A stretch of DNA of 64,000 nt. Origin: Hemibagrus wyckioides. Its lineage: Eukaryota > Chordata > Actinopteri > Siluriformes > Bagridae. The position numbers and the translations under genes were made by a program. Numbering within the stretch: the stretch's first letter is position 1; the number at the start of each line of letters is the position of its first letter. The stretch is from positions 25,982,759 through 26,046,758 of the forward strand of contig NC_080714.1 in assembly GCF_019097595.1 (NCBI RefSeq), in the 5' to 3' direction. This document shows positions 48,490 through 64,000 of this stretch, piece after piece. The notes under the pieces were generated by a model that was not told where the DNA came from, made no database searches, and worked only from the letters and a program-made list of their open reading frames with translations.

Positions 48490-49200
48490 AAATTATTAAT
48501 TGGGGCATGTGCAAATTTTTGGACATCCTTTCCATATGCAGAGTCTCAGAATTAACTCGTTAGGCTTTAATGAACTCATTAGACCTTGTTGACCAGGTCA
48601 GGAGCAACAATTCCAGACAGAAGTGAATACATATTCTGCCTCTTCAACATCCATGGGTTTCTCCAAGCAGCTGACTGAGGATCTGAAAGTAAATCTGATT
48701 GAGGAAGACACCGCTTATACATTACAGCACTGGGAAATCCTTTTGTTGTTTGTAAGGGGGTTTGGGGTCAGAACGCCGGGTCGACTGTCATACAGTTTCC
48801 ACTGACTGAAATGTCAAAGAATTTGCTGTTTGGTGGAACTGTAGAAGTCAAGGGCAAGATCTGGACATGCCCATATGCTGGCCAGAAAGGAAGAAAAACC
48901 AGCGTATGATCCTGCAGGAAATGAGGTTTACTGTGCACTAATAAGGTCTGCATGGAAGAGTCATCAGAAGGACGGGTATTTTTGGAAACAATGTACCTTG
49001 GATTAATGAAGTAGGAATGAAATCTTATGGCCACAAAAAATGTGGTGAAGCTATTAGGCTTCTGGTTTATTGAGAGGGCAGTTAGAGGAACAGGAAGTAT
49101 TGTTATACAGGTAGCTGGATGAGTGACATGCTTAGACTGCGGCCATGGAAACCATTTTTGGGAATGACTCATGATGGCATATAACTGCTGGACATGTTAT
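48490..49200 (+). mobile_element. Heavily decayed Tc1/mariner-like element
   Basis: Starts near GTGCAAATTTTTGGACATCC and holds fragments such as QLTEDLKVNLIEED, RKTS and CMEESSEGRVFLETMYLGL that recall Tc1-like transposases. It has many stops and frameshifts, and the terminal repeats were not matched by eye. The assignment is tentative. Confidence 0.45.
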
Positions 49201-51090
49201 AAAAGGTGATTAACATTTTCAGTGGTTTAATATCGCATAAATGTTTTCCATTCTTTCCTTCCTCTCTTATTCTTTCTCTCTCTTTCTCCTTTTCACTTTC
49301 CTTCCTCTTTCATTCTTTGTCTCTATATCTTCTTTTCCCATCCCGATACTCCTCTTTGCATATGTTTTCCTCCTCCCTTTTTCCTGTGACAGGAGGATTT
49401 ATTCTCCACTGCACCAGTGCTCTCTCTGAAACCCTCGCATTTAGAGTAGAACAGCATCATGTGCTCTTTCTGCTTCTCTCACCCTCCCTTTATCCCTCCA
49501 TCCCTTCCTCCCTCCCTCCCTCCCTCGTCCTTATCACCCCTCCCTCAGTACGTGTTGAAGGAACATCGCTTGCTATTGGTGTTGGCCTGCTGTTAATGTC
49601 GTGCATCATTGCTACCATAACCCCACAGGGAGGAGGAGAGAATCTTTTTTCCCCCTGTTTCACTCCCTCACTTGCCAATAATGCGGCGCTCGGTAATTGA
49701 ATTTTGATGTGTTTTTTTTGCTTCCTGCTGAAGGACAGAGTGTCACAGACGACCAGCCTGAGGAGAAGTGAGGTGATCTCCATCATCCCCATGCTCTCAT
49801 CTCGTCCTCATTTGTCCTAGCATGCAGATCCTTGGTGTGTTTTTTTTCATCATCATCTCATCTCATCTCGCCGTGTCTGGAAACATCCTCATGAGTCTCC
49901 CCCCGTCGTCATTAAGCCCCCACTCGTCTGCTGCTTCCTCTGCATTGTTCAAATCTGTTACGATGGGATCCTGAGGCCGTGTTCGAAGCTGTCAGACTTT
50001 ACAGCTAGGCAAAAACCAGTTTTCCAGCAGAATAATATATTTAATATGCAGCTTTTGCATTCTGTTATATCTGCAGGGAGAGAACAAATGAAGGAATAAT
50101 CTGCTTTATTGTAAACCCTGTTTGAACTCTGAGCTGAGATACAACTGAAATGCTGTTAAAGGTGTTGTTTTTAGCAGTGGGCTTGGAAATATCATTTTTA
50201 TACGAAAGACGTTAAAAAGCCAGAACTAGTAACAACGTTCCAGTCTCTCTGTTTGTTTCGTTTCAGGCTACTTCTTAAAATTTTCTGGCCCAGAAATGAT
50301 CCATGCCTATTTATTTATTTATTTATTTGTTTGTTTGTTTGTTTGTTTGTTTGTTTGTTTATTTTGCACACAGTCATTGTCTGACAAACTTATGGTACAT
50401 TATATCCAAACTAAAATCTGTCAACGTTTGAGTTCTGTGCTTTTTGTTCGTTTTTGTTTTTAAAGACACATTAAATACTTGACTAAACAATTTAAATCAC
50501 AAGAAATAATTGAATGATTCATTTTTTAATTAAATAAAGGATCAAACTTGTTCTTGTAGTTCAGGTAAGAGCATTCTTCTCATCATAGGTGAAATATAAA
50601 GAAGTAAATATTTTTACAGGGTGTTAATGGTTTCAGTCGTGATTTAGATTGCTGTTCTAACATCCAAAAACATTTTATACGTTTTAAAAAAATATCTAAA
50701 ATAAAAGAGCCAAATGGCTGAATAACATTTTGGAAGAATGTTGTAACATGTTAAGAGTGATGGAAAAATACTGAATCCAGCAATAGTTCCATCCACTAAA
50801 TATACATATAAATATAAAGATTTGTCATCGTTTTTGTACGTTAAGCAAAATGAAGCTATTTTCAAGATGAGCCTTGTAGAATTTTCCAGTTTACCTCATT
50901 CATTTCTAGCTCAAATCCAAAATAAAAACCCTAAATAGAGTGCTGGAAATTGTTTTTTCCCTAGAAGTGGAATGGACGATGGGGTGATGATCACTAAACT
51001 ACATGTCCATGCGTAACTGCATATTCAAGAATTAGAATTAAATTGAATTAAAAGCACAATGCAATGTGTTTAGCTTTGCTTCATCAGCAG
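49201..51090. other. Intergenic DNA between hdac6 and the LHFPL gene
   Basis: A pyrimidine-rich tract at 49240-49560, a (TTTG)n run at 50322-50360, and otherwise AT-rich sequence. The 5' UTR of the LHFPL gene probably lies here or further upstream, because its coding exon appears to begin just after an acceptor (CATCAGCAG). No other exon is seen. Confidence 0.4.
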
Positions 51091-51092
51091 TC

Positions 51093-52931
<1,839 letters not shown>

Positions 52932-52959
52932 CTGATGATGGAGATACCACAGGTATGGT

Positions 52960-54830
52960 ATTAGAAGTCACATGAGCATCAGGTATCAATAATCACATGA
53001 TCATTTTCATGTGACTTTGCTGTTTCATTTGCACATGACATTTTTCATGATTTTTTTTATTGTAATGTTTTTATCACAAGAGATTCTTCCAGGATTCATT
53101 TTTTCAAATGATTCATGAATCATTTTTCTGTATGAATCATTTATTTTTTAGCTTTCCCACATGATACATTTATGTGGACATGATTCGTGTATTTTTACAT
53201 GGGATTTTTCACATGATTTGAGATAAGATTCTCCAAGATTTATTTATGTTCCACATGATTCATTTTCAGGTGCCATTTGCCCAAATGATTCATTATGGTT
53301 TTTAAAATTTTTGGTGATTTTATTTGTGATTCTTCCAGGATTAATTTCTTTTAAATGATTCAGAAATAAGTTTTCCATATGATTAATTTATTTCCATACG
53401 CTTTTTCACGATTCAGTTATTCTGACACGTGATGAGCCGTGACTCGTATATTTTCACATAGAATTTTCCTCATGATTCATTTCATTTCAAATAAGATTCT
53501 TCAAGATTCATTTATGGTCCACATGATTCATTTTCACGTGCCACTTGCCCAAATGATTCATTATGTTGTTTTTTTTAATTATTTGTGATTTTATTAGTGA
53601 TTCTTCCAGGATTTGTTTTCTATCAAATGATTCATAAATAAGTTTTCCATATGATTCATTTATTTTCATGTGCTCTTCCACTTGATTCAGTTATTATGGT
53701 GTGCCGTGATTCATGCACTTTCACATAGGATTTTCCACATGATTCATTTAATTTCAAATAAGATTCTTCAAGATTCATTTATGTTCCACATGATTCATTT
53801 TCACCTGCCATTTCCCAAAATGATTCATTACGATTTTTCAAATGATTCATTTATTTGTGATTCTTCCAGAATTCTATTTTTTCTGTCAAATGATTCATAA
53901 ATAAGTTTTCCATATGATTCATTTATTTTCATGTGCTTTTTCTCGATTCACTTATTTGGACGTATGATGAGCCCTGAATCATGTACTTTCACATAATATT
54001 TTCCTCATGATTCATTTGATTTGAAATAAGGTTCTTCAAGATTCATTTATGTTCCACATGATTCATTTTCACGTGCCACTTGCCCAAATGATTCATTATG
54101 TTTTTTTGAATTATTTGTGATTTTATTAGTGATTCCTCTCGGATTTGTTTTCTTTCAAATGATTCATAAATAAGTTTTCCATATGATTCATTTATTTTCA
54201 TGTGCTCTTCCACATGATTCAGTTATTATGGTGTGCCGTGATTCATGTACTTTCACATAGGATTTTCCACATGATTCATTAAATTTCAAATAAGATTCTT
54301 CAAGATTCATTTATGTTCCACATGATTCATTTTCACCTGCCATCTCCCAAATGATTCATTATGATTTTTCAAATGATTCATTTATTTGTGATTCTTCCAG
54401 GATTCTATTTTTTCATGAATAAGTTTTCCATATGATTCATTTATTTTCCTGTGCCTTTTCACATGATTTAGTTATTCTGACAAGTGATGAGCTGTGACTA
54501 TTTTCACATAGGATTTTCCACATGATTCATTCAATTTTAAATAAGATTCTTCAAGATTCATTTATGGTCCACATGACTCATTTTCAAATGCCATTTTCCT
54601 AACTGATTCATTATGATTTTCCATATGATTTATTTATTTTCATGTTCTTTTACTCATGATTCAGTTATTCAGAGATGTTAGGTGCCATGATTCATGCATT
54701 TTCACAATGGATTCCACATGATTCATTTGTTTTCCAATAAGATGTTCCAAGATTCATTTATGATTCATTCATTCATTCATTCATTCATTCATTCATTCAT
54801 GATTTCCCTGAATGATTCACAGTTAATTTA
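52960..54830. repeat. About 267-bp-period tandem satellite, roughly 6-7 units
   Basis: The landmark ATAAGATTCTTCAAGATTCA (with small changes) recurs near 53222, 53489, 53756, 54023, 54289, 54540 and 54738, i.e. spacings of 267, 267, 267, 266, 251 and 198. Each unit also has CCACATGATTCATTTTCA, CAAATGATTCATTATG and TTTTCCATATGATTCATTTA, so a shorter ATGATTCATTT sub-repeat is nested within. It ends with an (ATTC)n run at 54765-54800. There is no gene in it. Confidence 0.92.
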
Positions 54831-57800
54831 TTCTCATGTGATTTGTTTACACCCTTTAAAATATAATTTTTTACCAGATCACATATGTTGTGACTGTGTC
54901 TCGTCTGATGGTATAAATAATTTGCTGGCTCCACTTTCACTCCATCAGTGAACAAAAGGGCTGCAGTTAAGACTGCCATCGATCTGAGACTCAGACAGCA
55001 TCCTATAGCGTCTCCTTTCATTAAAAACCGTCTACTCGGAGAGAGCTATATAGTCGAAGATTAAAAAGCACCTCTGAGACTCTTACTGTCTGTTTTAGTG
55101 TTCTGTGACATTTTTATGCTTGTATTCTTCTCTCTGTCATTTCAACAGCCATCTTCTTTAATCTTGCTTCATTAGACTCCTTTCATCTGGGGCCGATCCC
55201 TCTGTCCTCATCGTACGCTGGAGAAAAACAGACAAGCTCACTTCCTCCTCCCCCACAGCATGACATCATCACCCTGACGCTTACATAAAAACTCTGCATA
55301 GAAACTAGAGACTGTCGCCTGGCAACCGTACCCGACGACTACTCCAGCTGTAGGTGGAGGCGCAGAAATACAAGGACACTTGTGATCCGTTCTTGGTCGT
55401 CTCCTGATAAGCAAACGGGTGACATCGTAGATATAAATGGTTATTATTTTTCCTTCTTCTGTTAATTCATCACATTGTCCAGTTTCGAGACCATCACATG
55501 TATTCTGTCCTTCTTCGGTGTGAAGTGTGATGTATTTATTTAAGAACTCATATAGAACAGACCAAGCAATACCATTAATAAGGCCTTAATTGAAAAAATG
55601 CATAACTCTGGATAAGGTTTTGATTAAAATATGTTTTAATTTTTTTTTGTTAATCTGAAACTTAAATGAATAAATATAGTTTTGTGTTTTAATAGCCTTA
55701 ATTATCTTAATTACACACACACAAGGTGATTACTGAATATTCATCTTTGGCAATTAAAAGAGGAATCACATCATTCTCAGTGTTTTTTCAGGCATTTTCA
55801 TGAAACATTGCAATCCACGTTTATTACACATTGCATTAGCAACACAATGCACGAGTACACACAAGAACTCAAGCGAGATTGACATTAACATCCAAATTTA
55901 TTTTTATTATAACTCGATATTTTTCCTCATTTTTCTCATTCCTCATTAGTTTACAATCCCACCTGCAAACTCACCGATGCATAAGATTGATAAGATTAAG
56001 ATTTCATAACCACACAGACAGGGAAAAGAAAAAGCATAACTATCGTTATGGTTTTAAAACACAGTTTCTTGCACATATTCTCATATCAGAGGAATCGGAG
56101 AGGGGACTCCAAAGGAGAGGTGACGTGTGAAAACACAGCCAGCGTCGTAGCTTTGTTGGCACATTAATGTACTAAAGCCACTTGGCGAAGCGGAGGGAAG
56201 CAGAACAACATCGATTGACTCTTCCACAGCGAGGACGGTCAGAGTAGGTTTCAGTAATACACTCAGGTCAAACGCTGTCCAAACACGAGAGAGAGCAGAA
56301 CACGACACAGTGCTTAGTTAACGCCTAATTATAGTTATCTCTCCAGCCGGACCCAAAGAGTTAACTCACTGCCAGTGTCTGATGTCTTAGCAGAAAAAGG
56401 TCTGGCACACTGACTGATAAATTGAGTTGGGTGAAATCTAATATATTTAAATAATAATAATGTAATGGACCAACATTCTCAGTGACCCACATGCCTAAGC
56501 TTGTGTCTGGACTCTATAAAGCTACCGAAACTGTGAACATTCATTGCTATGGTCATTACTAAATCACGATCTTCCTCTACTACATTGAAATATCTCACAG
56601 TTTCATCAATAAAGAGTTTGCAGTGAAAACAGTGTCTGTCTTAGTGTTTGCTTCCTCTCAGTGATATAGAGATAACACCAGTTAACGGTCCTATACGTTA
56701 AAAAATCAACACAAAAAAATCTTCACTCGTTTTTTTCTTTCAATCCGGCTCTTACTATCTAAAGCTGATAAGCCACTGGATGATGTTATCTTTGGTGCAG
56801 ACTGGGCAAATTGGATCAAGTTCTCATTACAGGTCTTGGTAAAGGAAACAGCAAATCAGTGTTTTCAGAACCCCAGTGCTGAACAGTTTAATATATTCCA
56901 TACAATTTCTAATTCAAATGGTGATTGGATCCTGCCCTTCGTAATGCATGTTATTCTGAGGAAGTAGTGGCTCACTGCTTCATGCTCTGGGATGCTGATC
57001 AATAAGGTTGTGAGTTCAATCCCTGATACCATTAAACTGCCACTGTTGGGCCCTTGAGCAGAGTAACCCTCTCAACCCCTGAAGTTCTGTGTCTGACCCT
57101 GAACCCTGACTAAATGTTTTGCAACTGGAATGATCCTCCTCAGTTTTCTGATAGACCTGTGAGACATCCTGCTTTCAAGTTAAATCAAAGTTTCACAATC
57201 AAGTGTCTCAAGACCCAAGAACATTGCAGCAATGCCATTTGATACCTTTTAGATATGTAGATGCTTTTCTTTTAGTCAAAATCGACCTTAAAGTGAGCCG
57301 CAACTCAGCAAATGAAGGGTTAAGTGCCTGGTCCAAGGGTCCAACAGTATCAGATTCTCGGATTTAAACACACAACCTTTACCCCTAATCCACTGCTGCC
57401 TCATAAAAGGTGGATAGAACGCTATGGGACACAAAAGTTCTACATTTTGGTGTTTCATAAATTGATTGAAATATTGCTGTGAAGAAAACCAAGAAATCAA
57501 ACCACCAAATAGTATCTACTTAGGACACAAGTTCACAATCCTGGTCCTGACGAACCTTCTCACTGTCCCTCTCAGGAATGACTGGGAAGATTTACATTTA
57601 CATGTAAGGCATTTGACAGACGTCCTTATCCATAGGGACTGATACAGCTGAGCAATTGAGGGTTGGAGTACTTGCTCAGGATCTTAACATTGGCAGTCCT
57701 GGGACTTGAACTCACAAAATTCTGAACAGTAGTCCAACATCTTAACTTCTGAGCTGATTAGATGAATCAGGTGAGTTGAGAGGAAGCATAACAATGATAT

Positions 57801-58773
57801 TTGCTGGATAATGGCTGTGTATACCAGGATCAGGACCAGATGGGAGCCTGCATGTTAGGGGGTTAATCAGAATGGACCCTAGAGCTAATTTGGGGGCTTT
57901 GCTATAATCCAGGCCAAATATGATCAGGGTTTAAGAACATAAAGGCAAGTTCTTTTACTGGAAAATCTATTGTTCAATAATAAGTAACCAAAACAGCATT
58001 AGGAAAAGAACCAATGGGAGAAATAAATTACATTTTGGACCCAGCTTTAAGCATGGTCACTCATCAAAGGCTGTTACGGCTGTGTTCTGGCAACTAAATT
58101 GGGCTAAATTCGTTGTTGTCATTCCTCAAGGATTATGTGGGCAAATAAAGTGGGCCATTAATGATTCATTACTCATTTGCAATTTGGAAAGGCTTTGGGC
58201 TGTATAGCATTTTAGAGTAACCATGAATGATCTATTTTGATGATGTCATATATTGAAAGGGTTTCTTGAAAATAGGTCCACTTAGGCTAGAAGTGTCACA
58301 ATAATTCATTCCCAGTACAGGCGCTGGTGATGTTGATAAAACAGGTCAAAGTATAAGATGACCACTGTGTTTATGATGGCTACTTGGTGATGGCTACATC
58401 TTTGGTGGATAAATATTTTGCATTTTCTTAACTGTAGAAAGGTTTTAAGCTAAAGGATTTTTACCATTCACTGATTAAAAGAACTTAAGAAGAGCATCAT
58501 TTGGTCTCAGTCTCAAGTAGAACTCAAGTGACGCGTCAATACAATAACATCTGAACTTCCAGGACTGACAGGTTACCATCTGCATCTACTGCAAACCCGT
58601 GAATAAAAATGAGATTTGCTCATTTGCATTAGCATGTGGAACAGATAATTGAACATGTTTACGATTTTATTATAGCGCTGAAGCAGATACATTGGTTTGC
58701 CAGACAGAAGCAGTTTACAGTGAGTTCTCGCATATATCTGTCAGCTTGTGAACTGTTGCAATCTTTCTGTCTT

Positions 58774-58779
<6 letters not shown>
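54831..58779. other. Intergenic DNA, no coding exon seen
   Basis: Contains a good + strand AATAAA at 56608-56613 followed by GT-rich sequence (TGTCTGTCTTAGTGTTTG), which could end a long LHFPL transcript. TTTATT near 55904 could be a minus-strand polyadenylation signal of the proSAAS-like gene. Dispersed-repeat fragments lie at about 57285-57400 and 57590-57760 (GGCATTTGACAGACG, CTTATCCATAGGGACTG, CTTGAACTCACAA). Confidence 0.4.
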
Positions 58780-61262
<2,483 letters not shown>

Positions 61263-61269
61263 CTGATAG

Positions 61270-61271
61270 AC

Positions 61272-61322
<51 letters not shown>
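61270..61322. repeat. (GA)n run forming the polypyrimidine tract of the proSAAS-like acceptor
   Basis: On the minus strand this reads (CT)n ending CTGTCTATCAG immediately before the exon at 61262, so the microsatellite itself supplies the splice-site pyrimidine tract. Confidence 0.85.
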
Positions 61323-61365
61323 TGTTAATATTAAAATTAATATTAAATGTACTTAGAAGTACTGT

Positions 61366-61416
61366 TCTTTCTTTCTTTCTTTCTTTCTTTCTTTCATTCA
61401 TTATTTTTAAACATTT

Positions 61417-61491
<75 letters not shown>

Positions 61492-61492
61492 C
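61366..61492. repeat. (TTTC)n microsatellite in two blocks
   Basis: Runs at about 61366-61395 and 61417-61491, separated by an ATTCATTATTTTTAAACA-type spacer. Together with the runs at 60356 and 60515 this is a cluster of one motif within 1.2 kb. Confidence 0.95.
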
Positions 61493-61499
61493 TTAAATA

Positions 61500-62147
61500 T
61501 AGTTCATTGAACAGTTAAATATAACACACACACACACACACACACAGGTGTGGTGTTATGTGTGCTGTTCTCCAGCTGCAGTGTGTACAGGGTGAAAGTG
61601 TGCAGTAAAACGCTGTACTGGTTTCCTGCTGAATGGTGAGCTGAAACACATTAAACCACACTTCTGATCCATCGAGGATAAAAAGGCTTTCATGAATGCT
61701 AATGCTGCACCAAGACAGAGTGAGTGTGTGTGTGTGTGTGTGTCTCTTTCATGAGTGTCGGCTTTCAGAGAGGAAATTCATTAAACTCGAGGGACACTCT
61801 CGTACTCGAAACATCTCCACAGCTAGGATTTTCTCAATGAGGGCATGTGGAGAATTCAGAGCAGTAAAGAAGGTACAAGTGGAACAGACAAAGAAAGAAG
61901 AAGAGGAAAACTGAGAGGAACATAACAACTTTTCACTCAAAAACTTTGGAGGTTAACTTGAAGGTTAAAGTCTGAATCATGAGAACCGTGTGCACTGAAC
62001 TGTTTACACACCAGAAAAGAAACGATCTTCTGTAACAGAGGGTTAATAAAATCCTGACAGTGCAGCGTTACTATTACTCTTTTATTACATTATTAAATAA
62101 ATCCATTATAATAACCACCTCACTCACTGTTCTACAGCCACAAAATA
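61500..62147. other. Upstream intron or flank of the proSAAS-like gene, no exon recognised
   Basis: Contains (CA)n at about 61526-61547 and (GT)n at about 61719-61743. I searched the minus strand for a signal-peptide exon and saw no convincing one. Confidence 0.45.
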
Positions 62148-64000
62148 CACTCACATTATAATCCCACATTATAACTCACATTATAAACTCACATTATAAT
62201 CTCACATTATAATCCCACATTATAACTCACATTATAATCTCACATTATAACTCACATTATAATCCCACATTATAACTCACATTATAATCTCACATTATAA
62301 CTCACATTATAATCTCACATTATAACTCACATTATAATCTCACATTATAACTCACATTATAATCTCACATTATAAACTCACATTATAATCCCACATTATA
62401 ACTCACATTATAATCTCACATTATAACTCACATTATAATCCCACATTATAACTCACATTATAATCTCACATTATAAACTCACATTATAATCCCACATTAT
62501 AACTCACATTATAAACTCACATTATAACTCACATTATAAACTCACATTATAATCTCACATTATAAACTCACATTATAAGTCACATTATAACTCACATTAT
62601 AATCCCACATTATAACTCACATTATAATCTCACATTATAAACTCACATTATAATCTCACATTATAACTCACATTATAATCCCACATTATAACTCACATTA
62701 TAAACTCACATTATAACTCACATTATAATCCCACATTATAACTCACATTATAACTCACATTATAATCCCACATTATAACTCACATTATAACTCACATTAT
62801 AATCCCACATTATAACTCACATTATAACTCACATTATAACTCACATTATAATCCCACATTATAACTCACATTATAACTCACATTATAATCCCACATTATA
62901 ACTCACATTATAACTCACATTATAACTCACATTATAATCCCACATTATAACTCACATTATAAACTCACATTATAATCTCACATTATAACTCACATTATAA
63001 TCCCACATTATAACTCACATTATAAACTCACATTATAACTCACATTATAACTCACATTATAATCCCACATTATAACTCACATTATAACTCACATTATAAT
63101 CCCACATTATAACTCACATTATAAACTCACATTATAACTCACATTATAATCTCACATTATAACTCACATTATAAACTCACATTATAAACTCACATTATAA
63201 TCCCACATTATAACTCACATTATAACTCACATTATAATCCCACATTATAACTCACATTATAAACTCACATTATAACTCACATTATAATCCCACATTATAA
63301 CTCACATTATAACTCACATTATAATCCCACATTATAACTCACATTATAAACTCACATTATAACTCACATTATAAACTCACATTATAACTCACATTATAAA
63401 CTCACATTATAAACTCACATTATAATCCCACATTATAACTCACATTATAACTCACATTATAATCCCACATTATAACTCACATTATAAACTCACATTATAA
63501 CTCACATTATAAACTCACATTATAACTCACATTATAAACTCACATTATAATCCCACATTATAACTCACATTATAACTCACATTATAACTCACATTATAAT
63601 CCCACATTATAACTCACATTATAACTCACATTATAACTCACATTATAACTCACATTATAATCCCACATTATAACTCACATTATAATCTCACATTATAATC
63701 TCACATTATAAACTCACATTATAACTCACATTATAATCCCACATTATAACTCACATTATAACTCACATTATAACTCACATTATAACTCACATTATAATCT
63801 CACATTATAATCTCACATTATAAACTCACATTATAACTCACATTATAATCCCACATTATAACTCACATTATAACTCACATTATAACTCACATTATAACTC
63901 ACATTATAATCCCACATTATAACTCACATTATAATCTCACATTATAATCTCACATTATAACTCACATTATAATCCCACATTATAACTCACATTATAAACT
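62148..64000. repeat. 12/13-bp minisatellite running off the window
   Basis: More than 140 tandem copies of a CACATTATAA-cored unit in three main flavours (aCTCACATTATA, TCTCACATTATA, TCCCACATTATA), with an extra A in some. The order of flavours shows repeating short blocks, a sign of higher-order growth. The right border is outside the window. Confidence 0.97.

Noticed and set aside
49206..49700. A 164-codon frame downstream of hdac6
   Set aside because: Low-complexity Ser/Leu/Phe composition over a pyrimidine-rich tract; no splice or homology support.
61749..61940. Possible signal-peptide exon for the proSAAS-like gene
   Set aside because: The minus-strand frame lacks a proper hydrophobic leader followed by a phase-0 donor.
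62148..64000. CRISPR-like regular repeats
   Set aside because: Units are directly adjacent with no unique spacers and the context is a vertebrate genome, so it is a minisatellite.

Overview
This is eukaryotic DNA from a ray-finned fish. The genes are split by GT-AG introns, the DNA between them is AT-rich, and Tc1/mariner-derived MITEs, non-LTR retrotransposon debris and long microsatellites are abundant. The repeat families suggest an ostariophysan such as a catfish, but that species-level guess is weak. I find no operons, CRISPR arrays or prokaryotic systems.

Layout, left to right. 1-1740: apparent 3' UTR of an unseen upstream + strand gene. 1741-8982: cdk20 (CCRK kinase), eight coding exons (344 aa), with a good RFX X-box in its promoter. 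9000-16300: intergenic DNA holding two rearranged Tc1-type MITEs, a 20-bp minisatellite and an (ATCT)n array. 16300-21729: gata1, with a GATA/CACCC-type promoter, a non-coding exon 1 and five coding exons (421 aa). 21730-27900: intergenic, ending in a 0.93-kb (GATA)n higher-order array. 27925-47599: hdac6, with a CCAAT/GC-box promoter and 28 coding exons (about 1114 aa) encoding two deacetylase domains and a C-terminal ubiquitin-binding zinc finger. 51093-52931: a three-exon LHFPL-family tetraspan gene (229 aa). 52960-54830: a 267-bp-period satellite. 58810-61262: on the minus strand, two exons of a proSAAS-like neuropeptide precursor (pcsk1nl/PCSK1N family), whose signal-peptide exon is not in view. 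62148-64000: a 12/13-bp minisatellite running off the window.

The genes are independent but their order is informative: gata1-hdac6-proSAAS matches the human Xp11.23 order GATA1-HDAC6-PCSK1N. cdk20 and hdac6 both act in ciliary and microtubule biology, gata1 is an erythroid master regulator, and the proSAAS precursor is neuroendocrine.

The most notable observations are a duplicated intron block in hdac6 that ends at two different splice acceptors and has a MITE inserted in only one copy, an X-box in the cdk20 promoter, a candidate C-terminal secreted peptide in the proSAAS homologue, two MITEs sharing an inverted internal junction, a 76-bp perfect palindrome in gata1 intron 1, and three GATA-repeat arrays around gata1. 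I found no wholly new gene system.
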